NCBI GenBank assembly: GCA_030062745.1
Contig: CP099844.1
Coordinates: forward strand, 5,485,481-5,549,480
DNA length: 64,000 nucleotides
DNA from: Capitulum mitella
Lineage: Eukaryota; Arthropoda; Thecostraca; Pollicipedomorpha; Pollicipedidae
Direction: 5' to 3'
In this document: positions 43,501-53,048 of the stretch, piece by piece
Position numbering within the stretch: position 1 is the first letter of the stretch
Layout of the letters: the number at the start of each line of letters is the position of its first letter
Position numbers and translations under genes: made by a program
Notes under the pieces: model-generated
The model's input: only the letters and a program-made list of their open reading frames with translations
Database searches by the model: none
Told to the model about the DNA's origin: nothing

Positions 43501-44681
43501 TCGGACGGCGAGTCGGCGCCGTCCGGTCCCTCGGTCCGGCTCCAGTCGATCTTGGCTGCCAGCCGAGCCAGCTTCTCCGACATGGAGAGCGGCCTGACCG
43601 ACGGTCACCGTACAGGGCGGTCACAGCACGGACCGACAGTCACCGTAGAGGGCGGTCACGACAGGGACCGACGGTCACCGTACAGGGCGGTCACAGCACG
43701 GACCGACAGTCACCGTAGAGGGCGGTCACGACAGGGACCGACGGTCACCGTACAGGGCGGTCACTACAGGGACCGACGGTCACCGTAGAGGACGGTCACG
43801 ACAGGGACCGACGGTCACCGTACAGGGCGGTCACTACAGGGATCGACGGTCACCGTACAGGGCGGTCACTACAGGGATCGACGGTCACCGTACAGGGCGG
43901 TCACAGCACGGACCGACAGTCATCGTAGAGGGCGGTCACGACAGGGACCGACGGTCACCGTACAGGGCGGTCACTACAGGGATCGACGGTCACCGTACAG
44001 GGCGGTCACGGCAGGGACCGACGGCCACCATATGAGGTGGTCACGACAGGGAACGTCAGTCACCGTGCAGGGCGGTCATAGCAGGGACCATACCGACCGG
44101 TCACCATACAGACGGTCAGGACAGGGACCGAACAATCGTGGCATGGCACAGCAAGGGCAGACAGTAACAGCACTATCATGACTGGGACAGACAGCCAGGG
44201 CTCACCTTTGGCACAATAGTAACAAGCATTCACAACATATGAGGGTTAAAATGGGGATAAACAGTGATGGCATGACAATGACAGAGACTGAAAGTCTCAC
44301 AATGTGAGGATCATGCAGCAAGCACTTAACAAATTATGGGTGTATAATGTAATATCCAGATATGAAGAACATGATCACTGGCACATCTTCAGACCACAAT
44401 CACGACACATCTGTGGCTGCATAGTTATGCTCCAAATATCAAAATAAGTCAACTTTTTGGAGTCCAAGCATATTTTACCATTACAGATTACAACATCTAT
44501 CTAAAACTGGCATAGGTTGGATTCAGCACAGGTAGGACTATGCCATGATGACACAAAGACTTTATCCAAAAGAACAAATAACTGCTCAGACTTACGGTTG
44601 CAAGATTTCCCTTCCATCATACGTGATCTCGTAGACTTGGTTTTCAAGAGGTGTTTCTATGCTGATCTTTGGCCCTGACAT
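37434..44681 (-). CDS. MED17: Mediator complex subunit 17
   Basis: Head-module scaffold of Mediator, which links transcription factors to RNA polymerase II (family knowledge). Ten coding exons: 44596-44681, 43408-43593, 42502-42637, 41549-41729, 40694-40870, 39819-40308, 39443-39581, 38778-38930, 38005-38298 and 37434-37526. Their sum is 1935 nt, 644 residues, close to the human 651. Diagnostic blocks: MSGPKISIETPLENQVYEI, PTWPWESVRNKIR, LLRLRQRWRLRKVGNNIVGD, RLEAAQNVLFCKELIAQLAR, CRDGRVMTLSY and WDKMEGRNFLNKMELLMASL. All phases agree. The last intron is GC-AG. The start exon has a good acceptor (AG at 44692-44691) and nine UTR bases, so a non-coding exon 1 probably lies in the CpG-rich zone shared with OSTM1. 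Confidence 0.95.
37878..37977. repeat. Two strong hairpins in MED17 last intron
   Basis: Perfect 13-bp arms at 37878-37890 and 37897-37909 (loop 6), and perfect 15-bp arms at 37939-37953 and 37963-37977 (loop 9). The second starts 26 bases after the GC donor in the transcript. Confidence 0.9.
38005..38298 (-). CDS. MED17: MED17 exon 9
   Basis: Encodes VSQHNMLAAQALGRILGWTV, a Gly-rich insert, CYIAVRCQPHGDTLQVAVAQ and EHKWEHLGGAFRQ. The frame requires it to end at CAG|GCGAGT, a GC donor. Confidence 0.92.
38556..38800 (-). repeat. 28-bp array founded on the MED17 exon 8 donor
   Basis: Nine units start at 38778, 38750, 38724, 38696, 38668, 38640, 38612, 38584 and 38556 (one is 26 bp, the rest 28). 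Each copies the exon end CATCATCCTGTGTCAG and the donor start. Donor-like CAG|GT survives at 38750, 38612 (GTAAGC, better than the true site), 38584 and 38556. Confidence 0.92.
38778..38930 (-). CDS. MED17: MED17 exon 8
   Basis: Encodes VNIVTHGYDSVHRTTFLINV and CRDGRVMTLSYDSSELQYII, ending CAG|GTCAGT. The last 23 exon bases plus the donor are the founding copy of a 28-bp array in the next intron. Confidence 0.93.
39443..39581 (-). CDS. MED17: MED17 exon 7
   Basis: Encodes SIIRQARHVVLRMRTAFVID and DPLIVTHWNSVN, ending AAG|GTGGGG. It matches KQAKHIFLRSRAA...AHWSNIN of human. Confidence 0.93.
39819..40308 (-). CDS. MED17: MED17 exon 6 (largest)
   Basis: Encodes HWNDRLEAAQNVLFCKELIA, HMVIGNEITSTIFPGMHLVI, a poly-Pro insert, NNYVLEHSLHQLLRHVHHRN and MPHPASAPMG. 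It ends GAG AG|GTGGGT in phase 2. Confidence 0.95.
40694..40870 (-). CDS. MED17: MED17 exon 5
   Basis: Encodes VGSRFWLSGTFEVKKAEE, a Pro/Ala-rich linker, then IVTVPSELQGTAYIYVYIRK. Phase 1 in, phase 1 out. Confidence 0.93.
41549..41729 (-). CDS. MED17: MED17 exon 4
   Basis: Encodes GLAAAAQILNDGADRMREN and FYTELLRLRQRWRLRKVGN, the most conserved N-terminal helix pair. It ends CAA G|GTGCGG. Confidence 0.95.
42154..42282. repeat. 129-bp foldback in MED17 intron
   Basis: Outer arms TGTGTGAGCTATATCTGAGC (42154-42173) and its complement (42263-42282) match at 19 of 20 positions. Inner arms CCTCAGCTCCAGCC (42199-42212) and 42230-42243 match perfectly. It could be a tiny foldback MITE or a structured RNA. 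Confidence 0.85.
42502..42637 (-). CDS. MED17: MED17 exon 3
   Basis: Encodes DAYTEVCVLSDVLSIARHKR, YMVLDGVTQN and LVQVISKKK, ending in phase 0 before GTACGG. Confidence 0.94.
43408..43593 (-). CDS. MED17: MED17 exon 2
   Basis: Encodes PLSMSEKLARLAAKIDWS, an acidic Ala-rich stretch, then PTWPWESVRNKI. The acceptor GGTCAG directly abuts a 35-bp tandem array. Confidence 0.93.
43595..44135. repeat. 35-bp minisatellite abutting MED17 exon 2
   Basis: About 15 copies of a unit with GACCGACGGTCACCGTACAG then GGCGGTCAC. Copies nearest the exon are almost identical; the far end is degenerate. It fills the intron right up to the acceptor AG of exon 2. Confidence 0.93.
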
Positions 44682-44690
44682 TCTGAGCTA
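44596..44690 (-). CDS. MED17: MED17 start exon
   Basis: Acceptor TTTTATTCCAG, nine UTR bases, ATG at 44681, ending CC|GTAAG in phase 2. It encodes MSGPKISIETPLENQVYEI and DGREILQ; human MED17 starts in the same way. Confidence 0.93.
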
Positions 44691-45830
44691 CTGGAATAAA
44701 ACAGAAATTATGCATCAGCAGTACTAGTCAGTGTAATGCAGTACCTAGTGAGTAAAGATTATGCTGCCTTTTTACAACAAATGTCTAACAAACAGAATAA
44801 GTATCTTTTTTATAATAGCATAACATTCCATGGATCTGTATGCTACAATCTCTGCAAAAACACTTCTAGTATGTGTCACATAATCACACTGGAAAGCATT
44901 TGGATTACATACAATGAATCTATTGCACAGTAAATGTTACTGTGAACAATGGTCAGTGAGTAAATTTCGTGGTGGGTCACCATGTCACAATTACTCATTT
45001 CACACATATGAAAAGAGTGAAAACATTCCTACCAAAACAAATTCCAGCCTATAGCAAACCTACTACTAAGCATCTAGAAAAGCAATTTTGCCTAAAGCAA
45101 ACAATTCACTATGCTTACTGCTGGCCAATTACTGCTAGTACAGCAAATTGCATCAAGAACAAAGTTCCACTACTTCACATCTCTACATCTTGCCAATGAC
45201 ATTTACTTCAAGGCAACATGACAGACAGGTGTATCAGCACTGAATGACATGACAAATTTGCAAACAATCATCAGTACACAGAATCTCCATATTTATAGCA
45301 GCAGAATTTGTGGTTACACTGTGACCCCCTTACAACAGCCCACTGTACACTTACACCCTTTTGATCAATTACTGTTACTGCAGCATAGAATAATCACCTG
45401 ACTACACATCATGCACAGATCCTTTCTTATGAACATTTCAAACAATATCACATTGTTTCTTTTCATTACACTTTTGTGAATAAATCTGATCCAAACAGTT
45501 CATCAGGGTGATTTCCAGGATCACAGGCTAATATCTAATAATCTAAATAATCAAAGCAGAACTTCATGCATGAAATCAAACCCCTGCACTTGACTGTACA
45601 ATTCCAGGTAACCAAGGTAATGTTATTTCATCTTAACTTCACACCAGAACATTATGCATGTGCTTAATTTCAACAGCAATCATGTCTACAATCCTGCTGC
45701 TGCAGTCTGCTGTTGATGGGGTTGATGACTAAGGTTGGATAAAGGTCCAAATTCAGACAAAGGCTGAGCAGTTCCACTGGTCCATGTCTACGGCAGCACA
45801 ACTTGTCCAGCTTTTATTTGGACATGTCAT
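44691..45830. other. CpG-poor first-intron region of MED17
   Basis: A+T-rich with hardly any CG. No ORF with recognisable domains. Probably intron 1 of MED17, transcribed leftward. Confidence 0.5.
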
Positions 45831-46480
45831 GACAAACACAGCGGTCGGAGTCCGCACCACCCACTAAAAAAACGAATAAAAAATCTCCCCATACATACCC
45901 TTGTCATGAAAATCGCACAACCTAACACACACTATTTCAACAGTGAAACGTTACAACCAGTTTAAACGCGAAGAGCAAGACACCCTCGGCGAGCGAGACC
46001 CTACAACAACCAGCAGCCAAGGCTACATGGCAAAACACGTCAAATTTGTGAACAAGAGCCATTCATCTCTCTTCGCCCGAAATGCTTCAGCACTAGCGAC
46101 AATAGTGGCCAAAAAATACGCCATTTAACTTTTTAACCCAAAACAAGAAAAACAGCTTTATAAAAAATGGCACTACTGTATGATATAGCAAATTGTTTAT
46201 ATAATGGTTAAATAAAACATTAACTGGGTATGGCAAGAAACTTCAAGTTAAAATTTTATGGTGCACAAACGACCAAAGGCAATTGTTGATAGGAGGCGAC
46301 AATACATTACTGTTGTTTACGATACGCATGCAAGTAGACTTGGACAGAGCCCTGTAACAACGCTGCGCGAATGTGCTGTGGCCTTGGTGCTGTGGTGGCG
46401 GGATCCGACTGTTCATTGGTGCGTGCATCGCGTGGATCGGAGATTTACTGGGCTGTTACGTGCGGTGGTTACTTAATTAT
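45830..46480. promoter_or_regulatory. Putative bidirectional promoter, MED17 and OSTM1
   Basis: CG dinucleotides reappear between two CpG-poor zones, in the gap between divergent genes whose start exons both have upstream acceptors. No TATA box is convincing. Small ORFs (46258-46476, 45943-46128) have no recognised homology. Confidence 0.5.
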
Positions 46481-46838
46481 TTACACCTTATCTGGCTTTA
46501 TGTTGACTTCCAGGCCTGGAACCTTCAGAAAGCTTTTGGACCTTCAGTATGATGCACAACTATGTTAATGTCCTGCTTACATGTGAAAAGTCGGTATCAT
46601 GTTTTTAAATCTTCATTGTCCCAAAAGGTGTGTTAGATTATAGTTGCCAGTGAAAATTTTGCATAGTGACTTTGCAGCATGTGGCTTTGATGCAAAATAC
46701 CGTGTTATCCCATTGACAAGACACATTGCTGAATGCAGGATGAAGAAGCCTTTTGTGTTTTGCACTCCAACAACCTCTTGGGCATCATGGAAGAGCAGCT
46801 GCTCTGGCTGTGCTGCTCTGCTGGATCATATCTTTCAG

Positions 46839-46896
46839 AAATGTTGATTTAGCAATGTTACATCCAAAGCCACATATGATGTGTGGCTCCATAGTA
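46839..46896 (+). CDS. OSTM1: OSTM1 start exon
   Basis: Acceptor ATATCTTTCAG, ATG at 46855 (or 46876 in the same frame), then GTA|GTAAGT in phase 0. It joins the hydrophobic exon at 47838 to make a classic signal peptide. The downstream ATG gives the tidier signal sequence. Confidence 0.7.
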
Positions 46897-49800
46897 GTAA
46901 GTAGAGATGCATCCCCATTTTTAGAATTCATTACACAATTATATTTATAGAGATCACATGGACAAATATCTGTTCTAGGGCATCTGCATTACATTGATTA
47001 CAGATAAAATATTTTTAACCACACTGTTCTAGAAGCACCATCAGTGATGGGATTATGATTCAAACTGCAATGTTTTATTCCCAGAAATAAGAAGAAAAGT
47101 CACCATTTCTTTCAACATGCCAGTAAAAATGAAACTCAGAGCAGGAAGAAACTGCAGACTGATTTCACCAGTGACCTGGTGCAACACAAATGTTATTGTC
47201 TATAAAACATGGCAGGTAAGGATAAGCCTCTTAAAATACTGCTGTTAACCATACTGTTAGCTGGCAGCTCGCTACCTTCCTCTTGTAGCAAAACTGGTCA
47301 TATTGTTTGCTTATTGGCATCATAGATCAGTGTCTTTACAAAGCAGTAAATCTAACCTCTAACCAAGTCAGGTATGACAAGGATGCAGTCAAAGGAAGGT
47401 ATCTTTGCCATTATTGATAACAAGTCTTGGAAAGTTAAAAAACATTTACTGGTAACCTTCCCAGTCATACTGTTTTCTTATTTTACATCCTAATTTGTTC
47501 TGGGATTGTTTGCAGGTGCATTTTATTAAAGAAAACATCCCACTGTACAATGAAACACTTTGCAAAATATTTTGTCTGATACCACCAACCAAAACAAAGT
47601 ATAGCCTTCAAACTAGGTATATTTAATTCAAATGTGATACATGCAATACATTTTTTCTCCATTGCCTTGCTATCTAGATTGTGCTATGATGCCAAATTTA
47701 AGAAGACACATGTCAGCCACATGTCCACCTCATTTTCATGTGTTTTGGCCTTCACTGTCTCAGTGCTAAATGACATGTTTTGTGGACTGGATACAAAAGA
47801 GTTTGGTTACCATACATCATGTTTTTCCTGTTTGCAGTTGTTTCTGGTTTATCTGTTCTTTCAAGCTTCAAATGGCATACCAGACAGGTAGGTTCTGTTT
47901 ACAAAATGAGTAAATTGCATTTGTGCTTTTCATAATTAAAACCACATAAAGCATTCAGAGTCACTCTGTTGTTTAAGACATGTAATGTGTCATCTTAAAG
48001 GATCATTTGGCATGTGTTTATAGGGCAGAAGAGTGTGATTCTTTAAGGGATGATTGTGCCACATGTTTGTTTTTTGTGCACATAAACATTTGGTTTTTCA
48101 TGACTGAGTTATTGCAAATTATACTTGTGTGCCATTGACCTCACTATGTCACTTTTGCACTTCTAGGGCCTGTGACATATCAGATTCAGTGCACAAGAGC
48201 ATTGCAATATCTTTGAGGTCTTCCACATGTGACAAGGAGCTTAATGATCTGGCCGACGCCATCACACGGTAAGCGTGCCATTATGGTGCCACTATTGGGA
48301 TGCAGTCCAGTGTGGATTATGTCGTGATGTTCGCATATGCTGTTGTTTGGGGAAGGATTGCATGGAATGGTGCAACACAGGCAAACAAGTCAGGGCTCTT
48401 CACATTTTCCAGTTTGTTGGTGTTTTCTACTTTGCACGTTTTTCCCATTTTTTGCCATCTGTTTTGTCTTACTACTTTGTGCCGCGTTTACGTGTGGTGC
48501 TGTGCTCTGTTTTCAGCGTGTCTCGGTGCATGGCGAAGGCAGCTCGTCCCCTGTCGTCCTGCCTCAGCTGTTACCCGATGCGGGAAGCTGTGGAGAAAGC
48601 TTACACCCACATGATGGGGGTGCGTAAACGGCACCGTGTCCGGGCCTACACCGTCATGGGGTGTGGGACCACGAGTCGTGGGGTTAACAGTTGGAAACGT
48701 CTGTTTGTATCTGATCTCTAGACTGGTTTTCCCATGGTTGTGGATAGTCTTTCGTTTCGCCGACTATCGCCGGCACTTCATGGTCCGTTGGTCATGTTGT
48801 CGACGTGACCGGCCAGACGTGGTCCCACAGACGGGCCCGGGGAGGTCCGAGTGCGCCCACGAACTGCTGGACCGCGACACGGTGCACATGGTGAGCCAGG
48901 CGTACGAGTACTACACGGAGCTGCTGCAGCTGGGCCGCTGCGACCTCTGCCTGCGCCGCACCTTTTTCGGCGACTACGAGCTGCTGCCAGGCGTGACGAG
49001 CTTCATCGACGCCGACAACGCCACTCGGCAGTGCGTGCTGGTCAGTGGCGTGCGGCGCGGGCGGCGTCGGCTGCACGGCTGGCCGTCGGGCAGTCCTGGC
49101 TCGTGTCCAGCCGGGGCCGGAATGTTTTCGTGGTTCTCCGATGCCATGAGGGCAGCAGTTAATGTTTCCAAGTTGTTTGCTGGTTTTGTGGCGGAGAGCT
49201 GCGTTTGTGGAAAATCATGTTTGAATTGCATTCCCTTGGCAGGTCGTGATTGTAGATGCTTTTAATTGTCGCGGTAAAGTTGTATCCTTGCCTAGATCTC
49301 TTTCCGGACCGTTAGAGTTGGGCGCCGAATGACCCTGCAGTCGGTGCGCCCCTAAGCCCCAATAACCAACCAACCGGACCGTTAGAGTCATCATTGTTTC
49401 GCCTAATCGTTATCACCAAAGTCAGCAAGGAGGAAGCAGCTGCAACCTCGGACGCGAACATGACTGTCGGAGTAGACTGCTTCATTGGCTCGTGATGTGA
49501 CCCTGCTCCCTCCCCCCCCAGACGGATTTTCCGGCCCACCAGGCGGTCAATGCCACCGCCTCGGTGTGCGATTTCTGCGGCCCGCTGTACCAGCTGGAGA
49601 ATCAGCGTCTGCAGGACATCGTGCTCGACCCCAACAACTGGCGCTCGTGCCGTGACGTCATGGACCTGGTGAGGCTCAGGCGGCGCCGCCGCCGCTGGTG
49701 GTGTCCAGGGCAGGCTGGTCCAAAAGTCAGTGCTTGGCTGAGCCTTGTTCCGCCAACTGAGCGCAAGTCCTGGCGATCGACGACAGGAGTGGGGGGGGGG

Positions 49801-50650
49801 GTTGTAGGGGAAACTGCTCCCCCTTCCATGAGTTTGGAAAAATTAGCACAGTCTATTACCTTGCATGAAATGCATTGACTTCAAAAGATGTCTTTTGCCC
49901 CCCCCCCCCCCCCGCCAACTGTGGAAACGTCCTGTCATATAAGACTTTGGCCTTGATACGACCGTGGCCCTGTCCGTATTCGTAGAACTCCGTTTCTGTC
50001 CTTTGTGCTTAGTGCATTTTAGATCCATGGCCGTGATTGCAAATTCCTTTCCGTGGGTGGTTCGCATACCTGCAGCACGCCTGTGATGCCTGACTTGTCC
50101 GAGGTGTGCCTTTTCACGCTGTTCCTCATGTGACCGTGGTGTGTTCCTAACACAGGTCTTACCCTGGTCCGCCCCTGTCACAGGCCTGACCGTGGTCCGC
50201 CCCTGCCACAGGTCTGACCCTGGTCCGCCCCCTGTCACAGGCCTCACCGTGGTCCGTCCCTGCCACAGGCCAACAGCACCCAGTCTCTGTGGGAGTCTCC
50301 CAGCTGATTTTTCACGCTGTTTCTCATGTGACCGTGGTCCGTCCCTGCCACAGGCCAACAGCACCCAGTCTCTGTGGGAGTCTCTCGGCTGCGGCGCGCG
50401 CCAGCTCACCTGGGGCCGCGTCGTCGCCTCCGTCGGCGTCGTGGCGTTCGCGGCGGGCCTGCTGGCGCTGTTCTACACGTATGCGCACTGCCGCGCGCTG
50501 CGGCTGGAACGTCAGGAGGCGGAGCGGCGCGCCGGCCAAGAGGCAGAGGACCGCGGCCGCGCCCGCCGCGCCCGCCACCTCTACAGCTACTCCGGCCTGC
50601 AGCGGCAGCCCTCCAACCCGGCCCGGCTGTTCCGTGACCTCACCGGGTGA
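46855..50650 (+). CDS. OSTM1: OSTM1, osteopetrosis-associated transmembrane protein
   Basis: Type I lysosomal membrane protein; in mammals it is the beta subunit of the chloride/proton exchanger CLC-7 (family knowledge). Exons: 46855-46896, 47838-47887, 48167-48268, 48517-48619, 48831-49040, 49522-49668 and 50354-50650; total 951 nt, 316 residues, near the human 334. Seen: signal peptide MMCGSIVLFLVYLFFQASNG, a Cys-rich lumenal domain (AARPLSSCLSCYPM, GRCDLCL, TASVCDFCGPLY), NAT and NST glycosylation sequons, one helix VVASVGVVAFAAGLLALFYT, and a basic cytosolic tail. The C-x2-C spacing matches the family. A three-codon uORF (46841-46852) lies two bases before the start codon. The last-exon acceptor has a decoy duplicate. 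Confidence 0.92.
47838..47887 (+). CDS. OSTM1: OSTM1 signal peptide core exon
   Basis: Fifty bases after acceptor CTGTTTGCAG. It encodes LFLVYLFFQASNGIPD plus two bases of Arg, ending AG|GTAGGT. Confidence 0.72.
48167..48268 (+). CDS. OSTM1: OSTM1 exon 3
   Basis: Encodes ACDISDSVHKSIAISLRSST and CDKELNDLADAIT; phase 2 in, phase 2 out. It is similar to the ECRELL region of human. Confidence 0.85.
48517..48619 (+). CDS. OSTM1: OSTM1 exon 4
   Basis: Encodes VSRCMAKAARPLSSCLSCYP and MREAVEKAYTHMMG; compare the human block ending ARPVRLCQTCYPLF. Confidence 0.92.
48831..49040 (+). CDS. OSTM1: OSTM1 exon 5
   Basis: Encodes SECAHELLDRDTVHMVSQAY, YYTELLQLGRCDLCL and SFIDADNATRQCVL. The acceptor ending at 48830 (TCCCACAG) is chosen because it keeps phase 0. 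Confidence 0.92.
49522..49668 (+). CDS. OSTM1: OSTM1 exon 6
   Basis: Encodes FPAHQAVNATASVCDFCGPL, YQLENQRLQDIV and NNWRSCRDVMDL. Phase 0 at both ends. Confidence 0.93.
50151..50390 (+). repeat. 29-bp array and duplicated last-exon acceptor of OSTM1
   Basis: Four units of 29-30 bp end in CCTG[TC]CACAG; the fourth is followed by a copy (50269-50299) of the first 30 bases of the last exon. The true acceptor is 85 bp further on. The shared spacer TTTTCACGCTGTT-CTCATG occurs at 50111 and 50308. Confidence 0.92.
50354..50650 (+). CDS. OSTM1: OSTM1 last exon (membrane anchor)
   Basis: Encodes ANSTQSLWESLGCGARQLTW, the single membrane helix, and a tail rich in Arg/Glu/Ala, ending with TGA at 50648-50650. 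Confidence 0.93.
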   Translation, partial: ANSTQSLWESLGCGARQLTWGRVVASVGVVAFAAGLLALFYTYAHCRALRLERQEAERRAGQEAEDRGRARRARHLYSYSGLQRQPSNPARLFRDLTG

Positions 50651-52817
50651 CGTCACCGGCCGGCGGCAGCGGCAGCGGGCGCCGCGCTGGGGCTCTATGC
50701 GGCACGGTGTGTTGGAGCGCTCTGTCCCATTTGGGCCGTTTTATCCAAGCCTTGTGACCGGTTTATCGTCTACCGGCTACCGTCGGCGACCGTCTTAATG
50801 TGACTCGGCATTTCATGGGCTTTAAGTCATTATATACAGCAGTCATAAAGTGGTTTATATTTTGCGTGTACCGTACTACCTTGTGTGTCTTGCATGGTGG
50901 TTTGCAAGTGTGTCTGAGTATTCCCCTCACTTGCCTTGGCCATTCCGTGAGTGTGATTGAACACTGTTCGTCACACGCAGACGCATCAGGAATAATAGCC
51001 AGATGTGGTCGGCATCCGACCTCCGTCGCGGGGTCGGGCAGCTGTGACAATTCTTGTGCCCAGACCTTCCTCCAGGGGCCAGTCGGGCCGAAAATGTGTC
51101 GAGGCGTCCATGCTCCGTCTGTGTTCATTGCCCAGTCAGTGCCCGGTCCGCGGGGTCCACCCTGGAGCAGTGTCCGCTCCCCGAGGCCCGGACCGTCCCG
51201 CCCCGGCCCGGGCGGCGGCGGAGCCACCACCTGACTACCTCATGTCAGTCAGCCAGTCTTTCAGCGGGCCAGCGCTCGCCAGTCTTTCCCCCCAGCTGGG
51301 CGCCGGGCGCCGGGTGACAACATTAGGTGTTACCGTGTGGACCGCTGGCACGTCGTTTGAGCCGTGCTCTTTGTACGGGCGACGGCCGCCTCCTAGCGGC
51401 TTCCAGTAGCTCTGCGAATGCATTTTTGCGTGTTGTAGGGGTGGCGTACCGCTTGCGAGTTGAGCACCCCGCTCCGTGGCTTGCTTTGTGTAATCCGGCG
51501 CCAGTCATGAGTGCCAATATCAGGCGAAAGCGGCCGGGTGCCAGCCTACCAATACACGGGACGTACACGTTAGTTGTATTTGCAGCAGACTGGCGCGGCG
51601 CGGCCCGCAGCGCCCGACGACAGAGATCTGCAGATGGCAGTCGGCCCTTCGCCGAGAGAGGCCCATCGTGTGTCACCCGACACTCGGCAGTCAGGCAGCC
51701 ACGAGGCCGACCCGCGGCGCCTGAATTTGTGCGTCACAGAAAATTGTGGTGGCGGGCGCCGCCGCCGGCGAAACGCTGCCGGTGTGTTCGACTACGCTGT
51801 CACACGGAAACAGCGACCATAACACAGCTGCATAAGTACCGGCCGGCGCTATGACTTGTGCGTCTAGCATGCGTATCACATCAGGCACCAGATAACACGG
51901 CAAGCGGTTCCAGAAGGCCGTCAGCCCGGCACCCCACACTCTCCCCCGAATATTGCTGCACGCCTTGCGGCCCTCCCCGCCCGTGCGTTCCGACAAAGGT
52001 CGGGAAGACTATGTCATTGCACGTTCGGTACGGCACCAAGTGTGCGCTCAACATGTCATGCGTAACTAGCGTTTTGACAGCCCGTTGCGGTACCGCGGTG
52101 TGAGTGACTTGTGAGGCCTGTGGCTATTATGGAGACACATTGGCGTGACAAAACAGACCACACCAGGCCTGGCCTGCTATCGGTGGGAAGAACGCACCAC
52201 CGGACGCCTACGGTATCAATATCGTGATACGAGTTCGATAACGCTATGGCACTTCATACCGCTTTCCTTAACTTGTCCGCCACTGCCTACAAAGCGCCGC
52301 TAAAATTCCCTACCACACAGCTCAATCGAGTATGGCACACCCCACAGGCAAACCAGATACAGAAAAGACTCAAGAAAAGACAGGTGGAAAAATCGGCTTC
52401 CCAAACTTGCGCGGCAGCCTGTAAAGCCATATGCCGACTGGAAACGATAGACTTCCCCGTTTTGTTTCTCCGCCACGGCTATCAGAACGCGGTCCTGAGG
52501 AGGAATTTGCCGGTACCTGCGTCTTCTGAGGTTGATCAGAGGTAGCCCGGAGACCCGGAGGCGAGACGCGGAGGACGCGAGTCGACACCAGCGCACCGCC
52601 GCCGCCGCCGCCGCGCGAACCCGAGGAGCGGCGCACCCCTGCACGGCTCCACACGACTTCCCTCGAACGGCCCGACGGCCGCCCTCGGGCCGAAACGTTC
52701 ACCGCCTCGGCCGAGACCCGCGCGGACAGCGCGCGGCGGCCACGGCACGCGAAGACAAGCGGCCCTGGGTCCCAGAGGAAGACAGGTGAGGTCCGCGCCG
52801 GCGGTCCAGCCCGCCCG
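50651..52817. other. Intergenic, between convergent OSTM1 and RCE1
   Basis: Contains 3' UTRs and unannotated sequence. ORFs (for example plus 51327-51854 and minus 50763-51230) lack recognisable domains and splice context. The right third is CpG-rich. Confidence 0.5.
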
Positions 52818-53048
52818 TCACGCCTCGGCCGGGAAGAAGACGGTGTTGGCGTAGACGGCCGGCGTGGTGAAGGCGCCCAGCACCAGGTACCAGAGCGTTA
52901 GGCCGGCCACGTAGGCCAGCACGAGCGCGGCCCGGCGCGGCTCCGGCTCCGACGCCAGCCCGCTCAGGTCCGGGAAGCCCATGTGGTTGCAGAAGGCGTG
53001 CGCGATGAACGGGGCCGCCATGTGTCCGGTCCGCACGAACAGGTACGC
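52818..53048 (-). CDS. RCE1: RCE1 exon 2
   Basis: Acceptor GGCCGCAG, then AYLFVRTGHMAAPFIAHAFC and C-terminal helices, stop TGA at 52820-52818. Confidence 0.95.
   Translation of the reverse strand, partial: AYLFVRTGHMAAPFIAHAFCNHMGFPDLSGLASEPEPRRAALVLAYVAGLTLWYLVLGAFTTPAVYANTVFFPAEA

Noticed and set aside
43600-44100. Regular 35-bp repeats considered as a CRISPR array
   Set aside because: Units are contiguous without unique spacers, in a eukaryotic intron; it is a minisatellite.
47817-47887. Alternative OSTM1 start MFFLFAVVSGLSVLSS in another frame
   Set aside because: It is a good signal-like peptide, but the frame meets TGA at once in the next exon, while the 46876 exon route stays in frame.
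48636-49265. 209-codon ORF read as one exon
   Set aside because: Its middle is OSTM1 exon 5 in the true frame; both ends are intron beyond the 48831 acceptor and 49040 donor.
51691-51996. Minus ORF containing FWNRLP, like a LINE C-terminus
   Set aside because: Only one short motif and no supporting RT blocks nearby; too weak to call.
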